A stretch of DNA of 64,000 nt from positions 108,567 to 172,566 of the forward strand of contig JAQUIJ010000010.1 of assembly GCA_028683385.1 (NCBI GenBank), in the 5' to 3' direction. The translations under genes and the position numbers were made by a program. The DNA comes from Prolixibacteraceae bacterium (GTDB lineage Bacteria > Bacteroidota > Bacteroidia > Bacteroidales > Prolixibacteraceae). Below the pieces are notes generated by a model. It was not told the origin of the DNA and did no database searches. It was given only the letters and a program-made list of their open reading frames with translations. Shown here in pieces: positions 51,120 to 60,711 of the stretch. Within the stretch, counting starts at the first letter, position 1. The number at the start of each line of letters is the position of its first letter.

Positions 51120-51463
51120 AGCTAAAATTTAAACTGTTAATAATTAAGCCTCAGTTAAGGCTTGTTATAAATTTTATCCACCAGAAATTCCATAACAGTT
51201 CAATTTTCCTTTTTTATATCCGATTTAATAATTTCAATCTAGTAAATTATAAACAGATTCAACCTTTAGCGTTTAATCCCAGAAGTAAATCTTTCGAAAT
51301 ACCTCCGGGAAACCTTCCTCTTCAACTAAACCTAGAAGACTAACTTAACTAACAATATTTAACTTAACTGATAAATAAGCCCTTTGCTTGTTCTCAATTT
51401 TTCAAATAAATAACTGATTATTTTAAAGTAAAGGTGTCTGAGGATTTTCTGATTGCAATCAAA
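51120..51463. other. Gene-free AT-rich boundary region
   Basis: No gene is seen. AAGCCT-N6-AGGCTT (51146-51163) is a small palindrome close to the rteC start; the rest is AT-rich. The ICE/chromosome junction may lie here, but no direct repeat with the left part of the window was found by eye. Confidence 0.4.
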
Positions 51464-53710
51464 CTAGAAATTCTCTCCTGATTTTATCTGTATTTTTTGT
51501 ATTTTAAATAACCCATTTAAGCCTTTGTTTTCCCTTTTGTTTGCATCCGACATCTTTAGTTTTGACAAATCAATGCCATCCTGATCATCTTTAATCATTT
51601 TGACAATAAATTCTTTTCCTACATTCCATCCAGAGTAAATAATATTATTATCAACGATATAGCCAACACGCCAATGAAGTAAATCCTTATTTAGATTACC
51701 TTCATTTTTTTCTATTACTACTTTTAGTTCATTCTTATTGAATTTTGATGCAGTAAATTGATACTGGGTATAATCCCCTTTTTTATATGCAAATCCATCC
51801 CCAGCATCATCATATAATTGTCCTGTCGCTGATCCATCTTTTCGTGGATTAATAAAAAGTGTTAATGAATCTGTCGAATATTCGCCTGTATTCTGAATAA
51901 CTTTTCCGACTGGAACAACAGCTCCTGAACGAAGGGCTACATAAGGTTGATATCCATCATCATTGTCTTCAAGTTTCAATATGTCCCAATCTCCCTTTGG
52001 AAGAGCAGGTTTATTACTCCAGCGAGGAATGATCAGCAAATCAGGACCTAACATAAAACACTCCTGTTCCTGACGAAGAGTTGTATCTTTTATATCACTC
52101 ATAAATACAGGTTGCATAATAGGCAAGCCTGTTTGTGAAGCTTTGTAAAACTGCGTGTAGAGATAGGGTAGCAAACGGTAACGACGGTTAATTGCCGTAC
52201 GCGAAACATCTTCAACTTTTTTCCCCATTGCCCATGGCTCCTGATCTATTGACCCTTTTGCCGAGTGATTCCTTGAAAATGGATAATAAGCTCCAATTGC
52301 CATCCAGTTTGCGAGCAATTCAGGTTCACCATTTTGAGCAAATCCACCTATATCAGGCCCGCTGAACGGTTGTCCTGAAAGACCCAAGTTTATGCTCATG
52401 GGAATTGAAAGCCGAAGATAATCCCAATTTGAAGCATTATCTCCGGTCCAAGTTGCACCATAGCGTTGGCCTCCCAGAAAATTGGCTCTGGAAAGAACAA
52501 ATGGACGTTTGTCTGGATTGGCATTTAAGATTCCATCACGACTTGCTTTTACCATCAACATTCCATAAACATTGTGGTAGCGCGCATGAATATCCTTTGG
52601 TAAACCTTCTCCTCCTAGATGAATATTGTTATATGGCATTGTTGCGCTATCGGTCTTAAATACAGCAGGTTCATTCATGTCGTTCCATACACCATCAATT
52701 CCCTGAGACATAAAATCTTTATACAAAGATGACCACCAGATACGCACATCTGGCTTTGTAAAATCTGGGAAGGCACACATCCCTGGCCACACGTTCCCAT
52801 TATATTCATTCCCGTTTTTGTCTTTTACCCAAGCATCAATATGGCTCCCTTGTTTATACACAAAATAGTTTTCATCTTTTTTTATCCCTGGATCAATCAT
52901 ATATACCGACTTGAAGCCTTTATCATGTAGGTATCCATTAAGCGATTTAGGATCTGGGAAAAGTTTTTTGTCAAAAGTAAACACTCGGAATCCATCCATA
53001 TAGTCAATATCCATCCAGATTACATCACAAGGAATGCTCCTTTTCCGGAATTCATCAGCAATCTCTTTTACCCTTGAATCAGGAAAATAAGAATACCTAC
53101 ATTGCTGATAGCCTAAGGCCCATAGTGGAGGAAGTTCCATTTTCCCGGTAAGATTAGCCAGTTCCATTATAACATCTTGAGGTGTGCCTTTCTCGATCAC
53201 AATTATGCGAGGTAACGGACCTGTACTGGTAATGGTAATTGGATTCTTCAATTCAAAATCCTGCTTCCAGGTATTATCTGCAATGATCCCAAATGAAGTG
53301 CCATCTTTACGCACACCCAATATCCAGGGATGTGACTGATATAAACATTGACCAGCAAATTTGGTAAAAGTATAATTGTCGGTATTCCACATTTTCACAA
53401 TAGAACCATTTCTCTTCAGGTCTCCAGTTACTTCACCTGTGCCATACAAATCAGCATACGAATCAAACGTGATGGTAACCAAATTTTTACCATTCTCTTT
53501 ATAGAATTTGGGCCTTACCTTCCAATTCGCTGGTAATGATGACATCGGTTGCAAGTCCTTAATAATTGCCAATGAAGGCAAAACACGTTCAGCTTCAAAT
53601 TGCTCAGGATAAAATACTGCAACATCTCTGCTGTACAGAAAAGATGTTTGTGCTGTAGCAATGCCTGCCAAGAAACTAAACAACAATAAAATAATAGATC
53701 GTTTTTTCAT
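51464..53710 (-). CDS. GH31 alpha-glucosidase
   Basis: A 748-residue secreted enzyme with signal peptide MKKRSIILLLFSFLAGIATAQ. The GH31 barrel shows the nucleophile motif GIDGVWNDMNEPAVF (Asp in WNDMNEP) and the acid/base region ATWTGDNASNWDYLRLSIP; RNHSAKGSIDQEPW and YQQCRYSYFPDSRVKEIADEFRKRSIPCDVIWMDIDYMDGF are also typical. It removes alpha-linked glucose from oligosaccharides in the periplasm or outside. As last gene of the locus it completes digestion started by the GH13 enzyme. No clear terminator follows. Confidence 0.94.
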   Translation of the reverse strand: MKKRSIILLLFSFLAGIATAQTSFLYSRDVAVFYPEQFEAERVLPSLAIIKDLQPMSSLPANWKVRPKFYKENGKNLVTITFDSYADLYGTGEVTGDLKRNGSIVKMWNTDNYTFTKFAGQCLYQSHPWILGVRKDGTSFGIIADNTWKQDFELKNPITITSTGPLPRIIVIEKGTPQDVIMELANLTGKMELPPLWALGYQQCRYSYFPDSRVKEIADEFRKRSIPCDVIWMDIDYMDGFRVFTFDKKLFPDPKSLNGYLHDKGFKSVYMIDPGIKKDENYFVYKQGSHIDAWVKDKNGNEYNGNVWPGMCAFPDFTKPDVRIWWSSLYKDFMSQGIDGVWNDMNEPAVFKTDSATMPYNNIHLGGEGLPKDIHARYHNVYGMLMVKASRDGILNANPDKRPFVLSRANFLGGQRYGATWTGDNASNWDYLRLSIPMSINLGLSGQPFSGPDIGGFAQNGEPELLANWMAIGAYYPFSRNHSAKGSIDQEPWAMGKKVEDVSRTAINRRYRLLPYLYTQFYKASQTGLPIMQPVFMSDIKDTTLRQEQECFMLGPDLLIIPRWSNKPALPKGDWDILKLEDNDDGYQPYVALRSGAVVPVGKVIQNTGEYSTDSLTLFINPRKDGSATGQLYDDAGDGFAYKKGDYTQYQFTASKFNKNELKVVIEKNEGNLNKDLLHWRVGYIVDNNIIYSGWNVGKEFIVKMIKDDQDGIDLSKLKMSDANKRENKGLNGLFKIQKIQIKSGENF

Positions 53711-53813
53711 ATTTGTATCAATTCTAAGGAATAAGAGTATTTCTCAACTTAAAGTCCTCTAGACCTTAAGGAAAGTGCAAAAAGAAATACAACCCTATTC
53801 CGTTTTTTCGCGC

Positions 53814-54980
53814 TTAAAATAATTGAGGAACAAAATCTAACATATAAGCCCTCCAGTTTGCCCATATGTGCCCACGTGTTGATTCCAAATAGGTATAAGG
53901 GATTTTCAGACTGTCTAAACGGCTTCTGTAATTTTTAATAGCATCATATAATCCATCCTCTTTACCAACTCCAATCCAGTATATTTTTTTGCCTAATTTA
54001 TTAAACATTAATAGCTTATCGTCAAGATTCGCATAAGTCGAGATACTTGTGTTAATACCACTAAAATTCAAACCAGGAGAAAAGAGTCCTATATAATCAA
54101 ATGTTTCTGGTAAATTAGCTGAGATATACATTGTGTGAAATCCACCCATAGAAAGACCAGCAATGGCACGTTTTGATTTTTCAGGAATAGTATTGTAATG
54201 CGAGTCGGTAAAATCGATTATCTCTTTAAACGACATCTCATATTTGCCTTCTTTATAACCAGGGAAGGTATTACTCATAGCCGGACGATAATCAAAATTG
54301 TCTTTTGTTTCTCCTGGAGCGGCCTGCTTTGACGGATTGCCGTTTGGCATTACCACGACCATTGGATTTGCTTTTCCCTCTGCAATCAGATTATCCATAA
54401 TACGAGCAAGACATCCTGAATTGATCCAAGCCTCTTCATCTCCTCCACTGCCATGAAGTAAGTATAAAACAGGATATTTCTTCTTACTATCTTCGTAACC
54501 AGGTGGGGTGTATATTGTTAGACGTCTATCTTTTTGGAAAACATTCGAATGATACCAGGTGCGTATTACATTACCATGAGCCACATCGTTTACCTTATAA
54601 TAATCGCCCCTTCCTTTACTTACAATGAATGTGCTAAAAAGTGAACCCACATCACGGCATTGAAATGGATTACAAGGGTCAAGGAGCGGAACATCATCTA
54701 CAATAAACTTATAGTTATATATATCTGAAGGAAGAACAACGGTGGTAAAACTCCATATTCCAGCAGTATCCTTCTTCATTTCTCCTTTGCCACTATTGGC
54801 TTCCCAGTCTCCTGCAAGAATAACTATTTGAGCCAGTGGCGCGTTTAGTCTAAATGTAACGGTATTGTCATTATTTATCTGAGGGGAAGTAATATTTCCC
54901 TGCCTGAACCCAGTATTCTGCTGTGCTAATATTGTTCCATAAAAAAGGAGAATAAAAAGGCCTGCTATATATTTTTTCAT
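53814..54980 (-). CDS. Esterase D-like enzyme with N-terminal CBM48-like domain
   Basis: A 388-residue secreted protein: signal peptide MKKYIAGLFILLFYGTILAQ, then a CBM48/E-set-like domain (residues ~28-115, VTFRLNAPLAQIVILAGDWEANSGKGEMKKDTAGIWSFTTVVLPSDIYNYKFIVDDVP), then an alpha/beta hydrolase with LLHGSGGDEEAW, GLSMGGFHT (Ser nucleophile) and GHIWANWR (His). This layout is common among carbohydrate esterases next to GH genes in Bacteroidota. It probably removes acyl groups from glycans; the substrate is not known. Confidence 0.9.
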   Translation of the reverse strand: MKKYIAGLFILLFYGTILAQQNTGFRQGNITSPQINNDNTVTFRLNAPLAQIVILAGDWEANSGKGEMKKDTAGIWSFTTVVLPSDIYNYKFIVDDVPLLDPCNPFQCRDVGSLFSTFIVSKGRGDYYKVNDVAHGNVIRTWYHSNVFQKDRRLTIYTPPGYEDSKKKYPVLYLLHGSGGDEEAWINSGCLARIMDNLIAEGKANPMVVVMPNGNPSKQAAPGETKDNFDYRPAMSNTFPGYKEGKYEMSFKEIIDFTDSHYNTIPEKSKRAIAGLSMGGFHTMYISANLPETFDYIGLFSPGLNFSGINTSISTYANLDDKLLMFNKLGKKIYWIGVGKEDGLYDAIKNYRSRLDSLKIPYTYLESTRGHIWANWRAYMLDFVPQLF

Positions 54981-54991
54981 AATACTATTCT

Positions 54992-56827
54992 TTAATTATT
55001 GCTAAGCTCCAATATAAATTCACCTTTAGCAGGTATGGTAATTGAGTTATTAACCTGGTATATTTTTGAAGTGATCACATCCTTTCCTGTGGTATACTTA
55101 CCGATTATATCCGTAAAGCGATCCATCTTTACCGTTTGTTCTGATGTGGCGCTGTTGAGTATTACTAATACCGTATGATTATCCCTAATACGCCCATAGA
55201 CATAAATACCACCTTTGGGTGCGTAATGAATCATTGTGCCATTGGTAACCGCATCGTTTGTTTTGCGCCATTGCAATAGCTTCTGCATATAATCCCAGGC
55301 CTCATTTTCCATATCTGTGCGGCCGCTCTTAGTGAATTGATTTGTTTTATCTCCGGGCCATCCACCCGGAAAATCTTTACGTAGGAGTCCATCGCCTTCT
55401 TCTTTAGTGCCCGTCATTAAGACTTCGGTACCGTAATAGATCTGTGGGATACCGCGCATGGTAAGCAAAAATGCGATGCCCTGTTTATATCGATTCAGAT
55501 CGGTTTCTTCCTTTTTATTAAAACGACCCAAATCGTGATTGTCAAGAAATGTCAGGACATTATAGGAATCAGGATAGATAAAATCTTGAGCAATATCTTC
55601 AAAAATATTGTTCAAATATCCATTATCTGTTTTGCTGTCAAATGCATTTTGCGAGATGAAGGTCAATGAAAAATCCATTGGCGTTTTCAGGAAAGGATTC
55701 TTTTTGCTCAGAATGGAATTTCTTTGCCACCATGCTGATGACGTGCTTTTATTATACCAGGTTTCGCCCACAATATTAAAATTGGGATATTCATCATAAA
55801 CCTCTTTGTTCCAACGGGCCAGAAAATCAAAATCCATGTATGAATAGGTGTCTTGTCTGATACCATCAATACGGGCATATTCAATCCACCAAATACTGTT
55901 TTGGATTAAGTAGGTTGCAAGGTGAGGATTCGTTTGGTTTAAATCGGGCATACCACTTGAAAACCAACCATTTACAAAAATATTTTTTTCCGTTTGCGAT
56001 GCGTGAATATCCATTACCGATACTGTAGCGTGATTAGTTTGTAAAAACACACCATTATTGTTTATCCAATCTTTTGATGGCTGGTCATTCATCCACCAGT
56101 GCGAACTGCCGCAATGATTCAATACCATGTCCATTACCATTTTCAGGCCTTTATCGTGTGCGGCTTTAGTTAAATCACGAAACTCTTCATTGCTGCCAAA
56201 ACGCTGATCGACTTTATAAAAATCGGTAATGGCATAGCCGTGGTAAGATCCACCTCTCATTTTGTTTTCCTGGATAGGATTAAGCCAAACTGTAGTAATG
56301 CCCAGGTCTTTCATGTAATCCAATTGTTTGGCTACTCCTTCTAAATCACCGCCATGACGGGCATTCGGACTTTTGCGGTTGACCGTAACATCATCCCAGT
56401 TATCATTTTCTGGCTTACCATTAGCAAAGCGGTCGGGGGTAATTAGGTACAAAACATCTGATGCGTTAAAACCCAAGGCGCCGCTTTTATCTGTACGGGC
56501 TTCTAGCGGATAATTATAGGTAAACTGATCCGGCCCGTCCGCAAATTTTATAGGTATCATTCCAGGTTTTGCTCGTTTGTCCACGTTCAGGTATAAAAAC
56601 ACATAATTTGGATTCTCTACCTTAGCCGCTTCCCTTAATGTTACTCCAGGATAATTGATCACTATTTTTGACTTGCCGATATTGGAGCCATAAACAAGGA
56701 TCTGAAATTCGGTTTTTTTCATACCGGTCCACCAATTTTCGGGTTCAACTCTCTTTATGTCAATTGCATGTATACTGCCAACAACAAATATTATTAATAC
56801 TATAACTAGCAATAAATTCTTTTTCAT
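54992..56827 (-). CDS. GH13 alpha-amylase family enzyme, neopullulanase/cyclomaltodextrinase type
   Basis: A 611-residue secreted protein with signal peptide to about residue 21, an N-terminal cyclomaltodextrinase-N-like domain (~22-125), then a GH13 barrel: DMVLNHCG, GIRQDTYSYMD (nucleophile Asp in RQDTY), VGETW (acid/base Glu), and FLDNHD (transition-state Asp). FDFL and the C-terminal beta domain follow. It resembles SusA-type neopullulanases that cut starch, pullulan and cyclodextrins in the periplasm. It lies 11 nt from the esterase gene and is likely cotranscribed with it and GH31. Confidence 0.94.
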   Translation of the reverse strand: MKKNLLLVIVLIIFVVGSIHAIDIKRVEPENWWTGMKKTEFQILVYGSNIGKSKIVINYPGVTLREAAKVENPNYVFLYLNVDKRAKPGMIPIKFADGPDQFTYNYPLEARTDKSGALGFNASDVLYLITPDRFANGKPENDNWDDVTVNRKSPNARHGGDLEGVAKQLDYMKDLGITTVWLNPIQENKMRGGSYHGYAITDFYKVDQRFGSNEEFRDLTKAAHDKGLKMVMDMVLNHCGSSHWWMNDQPSKDWINNNGVFLQTNHATVSVMDIHASQTEKNIFVNGWFSSGMPDLNQTNPHLATYLIQNSIWWIEYARIDGIRQDTYSYMDFDFLARWNKEVYDEYPNFNIVGETWYNKSTSSAWWQRNSILSKKNPFLKTPMDFSLTFISQNAFDSKTDNGYLNNIFEDIAQDFIYPDSYNVLTFLDNHDLGRFNKKEETDLNRYKQGIAFLLTMRGIPQIYYGTEVLMTGTKEEGDGLLRKDFPGGWPGDKTNQFTKSGRTDMENEAWDYMQKLLQWRKTNDAVTNGTMIHYAPKGGIYVYGRIRDNHTVLVILNSATSEQTVKMDRFTDIIGKYTTGKDVITSKIYQVNNSITIPAKGEFILELSNN

Positions 56828-56926
56828 AATTTTAATTTAGCAACATTTAATTCCTTATCGTACAAAAAGATATTCATTAAAAGACCATTTGTAAAAACAA
56901 AGATTTGTGATTTAAAATCTTGAGAA

Positions 56927-56999
56927 TTAAAAAAACAAGGCGGCTGAGGATTATTCGCGATTACTCCCCTTTGACAATGCTCAAAGAGACCGCCTTGTT
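56927..56999 (-). terminator. Terminator after the Gfo/Idh/MocA gene
   Basis: On the minus strand AACAAGGCGG (56990-56999) pairs perfectly with CCGCCTTGTT (56934-56943) and is followed by a T run. The 46-nt loop contains an inner hairpin, CTTTGA / TCAAAG. It separates the upstream three genes from the GH13 operon, perhaps as partial attenuation. Confidence 0.8.
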
Positions 57000-57013
57000 A
57001 TGAAAATTTAACC

Positions 57014-58348
57014 CTATAATTTAGGCAACACCCAAGGAGACCTATATTTTGCCTTAATGTATTTATCCGCGACTGGGTTATTAATAAATTTCCGCTCCAT
57101 GTGATCATATACGAGTCGGGATTCTGATCGGTACGAAATATTCCCAATGTGTGCCAGAATTGAAGCAAAAGCACCCTTTTCTATTGGACTATTGGTTTGA
57201 ATAGATTTATTACGAATGCAATTACACCAGTTTGCGGTATGTGCATCAACACCTCCATCTTCAAATGGACCGTCGAACCTTATTGGTTCTACCATATTAG
57301 ATCCATCTTTATTTTTCTCAGGGATTAATTCATATCCTTCACGGTTGCAGACCAATGTGGCTTTACTGCCAATCCAGGCAACACCTTGATTTCGATTGTA
57401 TAAGTGTGCGACTTGTTGCGCCCATTCAATGTGGAACTTTTTGTATTGAAAAATGGTTGTTTGACAACTTGGCGTTTCATTGAAGGTTTCCGGGTGTTTA
57501 TATGCAGTGGAATACACTGCGTCAGGGTATTCCCTGTTACATAGTCCTAGAATTTTTAGTCCATCATAAGCTGAATCGATCCAGTGAGCTCCCCAATCCG
57601 TTTGCTGACCACCTCCATAATCCCAAAATCCTCGCCATCCTCTGAATCGGGAAGTATTAAAAGGCCTTTCCGGTGCAGGCCCTAACCACATATTATAATT
57701 AAGTGTAGCCGGAGCCTGTGAATCTGTAGTAGAAGGTCTTGGGTCTGTTGATTGGGACAGCCAAAGCTGAACTTTGTATACATCCCCAAGAACTCCTGTC
57801 TTTAGAATTTCATTCGCTCCAAGGAAATAACGTTGACTGGTCTGCCACAAACCTGTTGTAACAATTCCTTTGTATTTTTTTTGCAAATCCATCATCAAAT
57901 TGCATTCTTCAATACTATTTGCGACAGGCTTCTCCACATAAATAGCTTTGCCTGCCTTCATTGCTTCTGCATAAATGTATGTATGCCAATGATCGGGAGT
58001 CGCTATTATAACACCATCTATTTCTTTGTTTTCAAGCAACTTGCGAAAGTCATCATAAAGTTGAATATTAGATGTCTGATCCGGGAATTTCGTCTTTACC
58101 TGAACTGCCTGTTGTTCCAGCCGTTCACGGTTGACATCACACATAGCGATACAATGGACCCATGGGATGCTAAGGGCCCCTATTAAATCACGGTATCCCA
58201 TTCCAACTCCGATGAGGCCAAGGTTTACCCTATCACTCGGTAAATTTTGTTGACCAAGCTTAGCCTGATCAGACACAAAGGATGACAATCCAAGTCCGGC
58301 AGCCATAAAGGCTGAATTTTTTAAAAAATCTCTTCTGTCTGTTGACAT
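57014..58348 (-). CDS. Gfo/Idh/MocA family oxidoreductase with Tat signal
   Basis: A 444-residue exported oxidoreductase. The N-terminus has a twin-arginine signal (TDRRDFLKNSAFMAAGLGLSSF), then the NAD-binding Rossmann domain (VNLGLIGVGMGYRDL, residues ~42-56; CDVNRERLE), YVEKPVANSIEECNLMM (the catalytic EKP), and the C-terminal substrate domain (WGAHWIDSAYDGLKILG with His). Tat export suggests the cofactor is bound before export. Such periplasmic enzymes oxidise sugar hydroxyls, and next to a DUF1080 gene point to 3-keto-sugar formation. Confidence 0.93.
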   Translation of the reverse strand: MSTDRRDFLKNSAFMAAGLGLSSFVSDQAKLGQQNLPSDRVNLGLIGVGMGYRDLIGALSIPWVHCIAMCDVNRERLEQQAVQVKTKFPDQTSNIQLYDDFRKLLENKEIDGVIIATPDHWHTYIYAEAMKAGKAIYVEKPVANSIEECNLMMDLQKKYKGIVTTGLWQTSQRYFLGANEILKTGVLGDVYKVQLWLSQSTDPRPSTTDSQAPATLNYNMWLGPAPERPFNTSRFRGWRGFWDYGGGQQTDWGAHWIDSAYDGLKILGLCNREYPDAVYSTAYKHPETFNETPSCQTTIFQYKKFHIEWAQQVAHLYNRNQGVAWIGSKATLVCNREGYELIPEKNKDGSNMVEPIRFDGPFEDGGVDAHTANWCNCIRNKSIQTNSPIEKGAFASILAHIGNISYRSESRLVYDHMERKFINNPVADKYIKAKYRSPWVLPKL

Positions 58349-58380
58349 AATTTTATAATTTTAAAATTTTAAAAATGAAA

Positions 58381-59169
58381 TTAAAGATTGCGTATCCAAA
58401 TATTTCTAAATGAAGTTTTTGTGCCATGATCTTGTAACGAAAGTGGCATTCTTCCATGGGCCGCATACTTTGGGAAACCGATGTATGGTGTATTTCCTTT
58501 TAATACATAGTTATTTTGTACCACAACCCCATTCAAAACAACTGTAACAATTGCAGGCGATTCTAATTCATCATTTGTACCGAACCTTGGAGCCTTCCAA
58601 AAGATATCATACACTTGCCATTCGCCATTCTTCGTATAAGCATTAGCGAGTGGGGCGCTTTGTTTGTAAACACTACCAACCATCCCGTTCACATAAGTTG
58701 GATTATTTTCGCAGTCAAGCACTTGAATTTCATACTTGCTTTGAAGCATAATTCCGCTGTTTCCCCGGTTTTGCCCAGTATTTTGTTCTGGTGCAGGTGA
58801 TTTAAATTCGATATGCAGCTGACAATCACCAAAATACTCTTTCGTATTGATACTGCCTGTTCCTGGCTCAATAACCAATTCTCCATTTTGAACAATCCAC
58901 TTGGCAGCATCCCCGTTTCTTGACACCCATTTCGACAAATCAGTACCGTCGAATAAAATAATAGCATCTGATGGCGGTTTAGTACCAACACCTGGCTGAA
59001 TTTTAGGCGGTACCGGATAATACCATTCTGAACTCTCAGGAGATACCTGCTGTTGCCGTTGTTGAGGCTGTGCTGCGGTTTGTGGAGCCGGAGAATTCGT
59101 TTGCTGCACTTGTGCAAATGTCATCGTTGCCATCAAAATACAAATCGAAAAAAGGAATAAGTGTTTCAT
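58381..59169 (-). CDS. DUF1080 (3-keto-disaccharide hydrolase) protein
   Basis: A 262-residue secreted protein: signal peptide MKHLFLFSICILMATMTFAQ, a Gln/Pro/Ala-rich linker (~21-45), then a DUF1080 concanavalin-like domain (DAIILFDGTDLSKWVSRNGDAAKWIVQNGELVIEPGTGSINTKEYFGDCQLHIEFKSP at ~70-125, SGIMLQSKYEIQVLDCENNPTYVNGMVGSVYKQ ~140-172, and C-terminal SLQDHGTKTSFRNIWIR). Pfam names the family 3-keto-disaccharide hydrolase. It follows the Gfo/Idh gene in function, cleaving the oxidised glycoside; that pairing is inferred from neighbourhood. Confidence 0.92.
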   Translation of the reverse strand: MKHLFLFSICILMATMTFAQVQQTNSPAPQTAAQPQQRQQQVSPESSEWYYPVPPKIQPGVGTKPPSDAIILFDGTDLSKWVSRNGDAAKWIVQNGELVIEPGTGSINTKEYFGDCQLHIEFKSPAPEQNTGQNRGNSGIMLQSKYEIQVLDCENNPTYVNGMVGSVYKQSAPLANAYTKNGEWQVYDIFWKAPRFGTNDELESPAIVTVVLNGVVVQNNYVLKGNTPYIGFPKYAAHGRMPLSLQDHGTKTSFRNIWIRNL

Positions 59170-59197
59170 TTTTATTGATGTTTAGTTGATTAAAAAA

Positions 59198-60181
59198 TTA
59201 ACTTTTATTAGACATCGCATCATTAATGACACGACAGGTTTTTTCATAGCTTGTTTTCAAAATAGTTGGGGCATCCATTGTTGCCCAATAGTTTTTATTG
59301 AAAAGCTCAACCGAAAAAGCACCTCGAAATCCTGCATTATAAAGTTTTGGGATGAGTTCATTAAACGGACATATTCCATCACCTGGGAATACACGGTCTG
59401 AATCTTTTAATTGCTCGCGGGCAGGAGATGCCGGGTAATCGTTAATGTGAAAAACAGGTAACCGGTGTGCATTAATACAGTCTAGAGTATTCCATGAATT
59501 ATTTCCCCTGTACAAGTGATAAAAATCAAGTAGCATGGAAGCTTTCGGGTGCCCGGTTGAAATTACTATTTGCGCGCAATCAGCCAGTTGGTTTAATGCC
59601 CCGGCACCCCAAAGCTCTATAATTGGGGTTACTCCGGTTTGATCAGCCTGTTGAAGAATGTTACGATAACGCTGGGTATAATCATCAAACTTCAATTTGT
59701 CAAGTGTTTTTAACCCTTGGATAGGAGCTGCAATATATTCCCCGCCAAGCTTGGCTGTCATGATCATTTCCTGGTGCAGTTGCTCAATGCCTTTTGCACG
59801 GGCGTCAGTGTCTTCACTAAACCATGGGGCAAAACCAATCATATTCTCCAGAACCAGGTTTCTGGACATTAACCTCTTTTGCAGGGATTCGCATGTCCCA
59901 CCTTCATTCAAATAGGCTGTAACATCCCGAACCCAAAGTTCGATCCCATCAAATCCGGCATCTGCGACCAAATCAATTTGTTTTTCGACGCTTAACTTGT
60001 ATGCCGAAATTGTGGATGTGTTTAAACTGATCCGAAAGGGGAGCTTCTTTTTATCATTTGATTTGCCTAAAGTCAAAACCGAAACATCGGATGAATTAAA
60101 AGCATAACTACCCATTGCCCCAATCAATACCAGGCAACTATTGCCCAGCATTTTTCTTCGAGAAAATTTTATATTTGACAT
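59198..60181 (-). CDS. Sugar phosphate isomerase/epimerase-like TIM-barrel protein with Tat-like signal
   Basis: From ATG 60181 (327 residues, MSNIKFSRRKMLGNSCLVLIGAMGSYAF) the protein starts with a Tat-like RR motif; the frame to 60277 adds unlike sequence. The barrel is of the AP-endonuclease-2/xylose-isomerase-like type: GFDGIELWVRDV, ITPIIELWGAG-like TPIIELWG, MLLDFYHLYRG (metal-binding Asp/His region), and HINDYPASP plus FSVELFN (Glu). It probably epimerises or isomerises an oxidised sugar. It is 28 nt from the DUF1080 gene, in the same operon. Confidence 0.88.
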   Translation of the reverse strand: MSNIKFSRRKMLGNSCLVLIGAMGSYAFNSSDVSVLTLGKSNDKKKLPFRISLNTSTISAYKLSVEKQIDLVADAGFDGIELWVRDVTAYLNEGGTCESLQKRLMSRNLVLENMIGFAPWFSEDTDARAKGIEQLHQEMIMTAKLGGEYIAAPIQGLKTLDKLKFDDYTQRYRNILQQADQTGVTPIIELWGAGALNQLADCAQIVISTGHPKASMLLDFYHLYRGNNSWNTLDCINAHRLPVFHINDYPASPAREQLKDSDRVFPGDGICPFNELIPKLYNAGFRGAFSVELFNKNYWATMDAPTILKTSYEKTCRVINDAMSNKS

Positions 60182-60277
60182 ATTCTTCTCTTTCAAAATT
60201 TTATGATTTTGGTACTTTTCCATATTTTGTATCAGTGATTGCATTACCATCACCGATAGATAAAATATGTTTATCAT

Positions 60278-60711
60278 CTCAAGTTAATGAGTTGACCACA
60301 CTCTATTTTTCCTGACTTCGGGATGATGTTGATAAAGAATAAAAACTGATTAACATATTCCATATTAAGAAATTAGGAATTATCCCAAGCCCTATATTTC
60401 TAAAATTAATACTTCTATTGATAGACCCATTTTTGGGAAATAAGATATTGCGGAAATGATCCGGACTAATATCCAATTGAGTATATATGATCTTTCCCCT
60501 TTCTGAATTTTGAGTATAGCAAAGCTTAAATATCCTATCTTGTGAGTTAACAATACGAAGTAATTAGAATCTCAGCAAACAGAATATTCAATATTGTTAT
60601 GTATGTTCTAAGGGATATTTTTCTCGTTGGTATTAAAAAATATCAATTCCTGATAAATAAATTTTTTAACAAGCTACCTGTCTAAAAATGACAGGTAGCT
60701 TGTATTTGTTA
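60278..60711. other. Gene-free stretch between susD and the isomerase-like gene
   Basis: No gene is seen. The right end holds a hairpin (60669-60703). The rest is AT-rich, with no promoter box found by eye. Confidence 0.45.
60669..60703 (-). terminator. Perfect hairpin after susD
   Basis: ACAAGCTACCTGTC (60669-60682) and GACAGGTAGCTTGT (60690-60703) form a 14-bp stem with a 7-nt loop, 9 nt past the susD stop. The following sequence on the minus strand is AT-rich but lacks a clean T run. It would separate susCD expression from the downstream genes. Confidence 0.7.
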
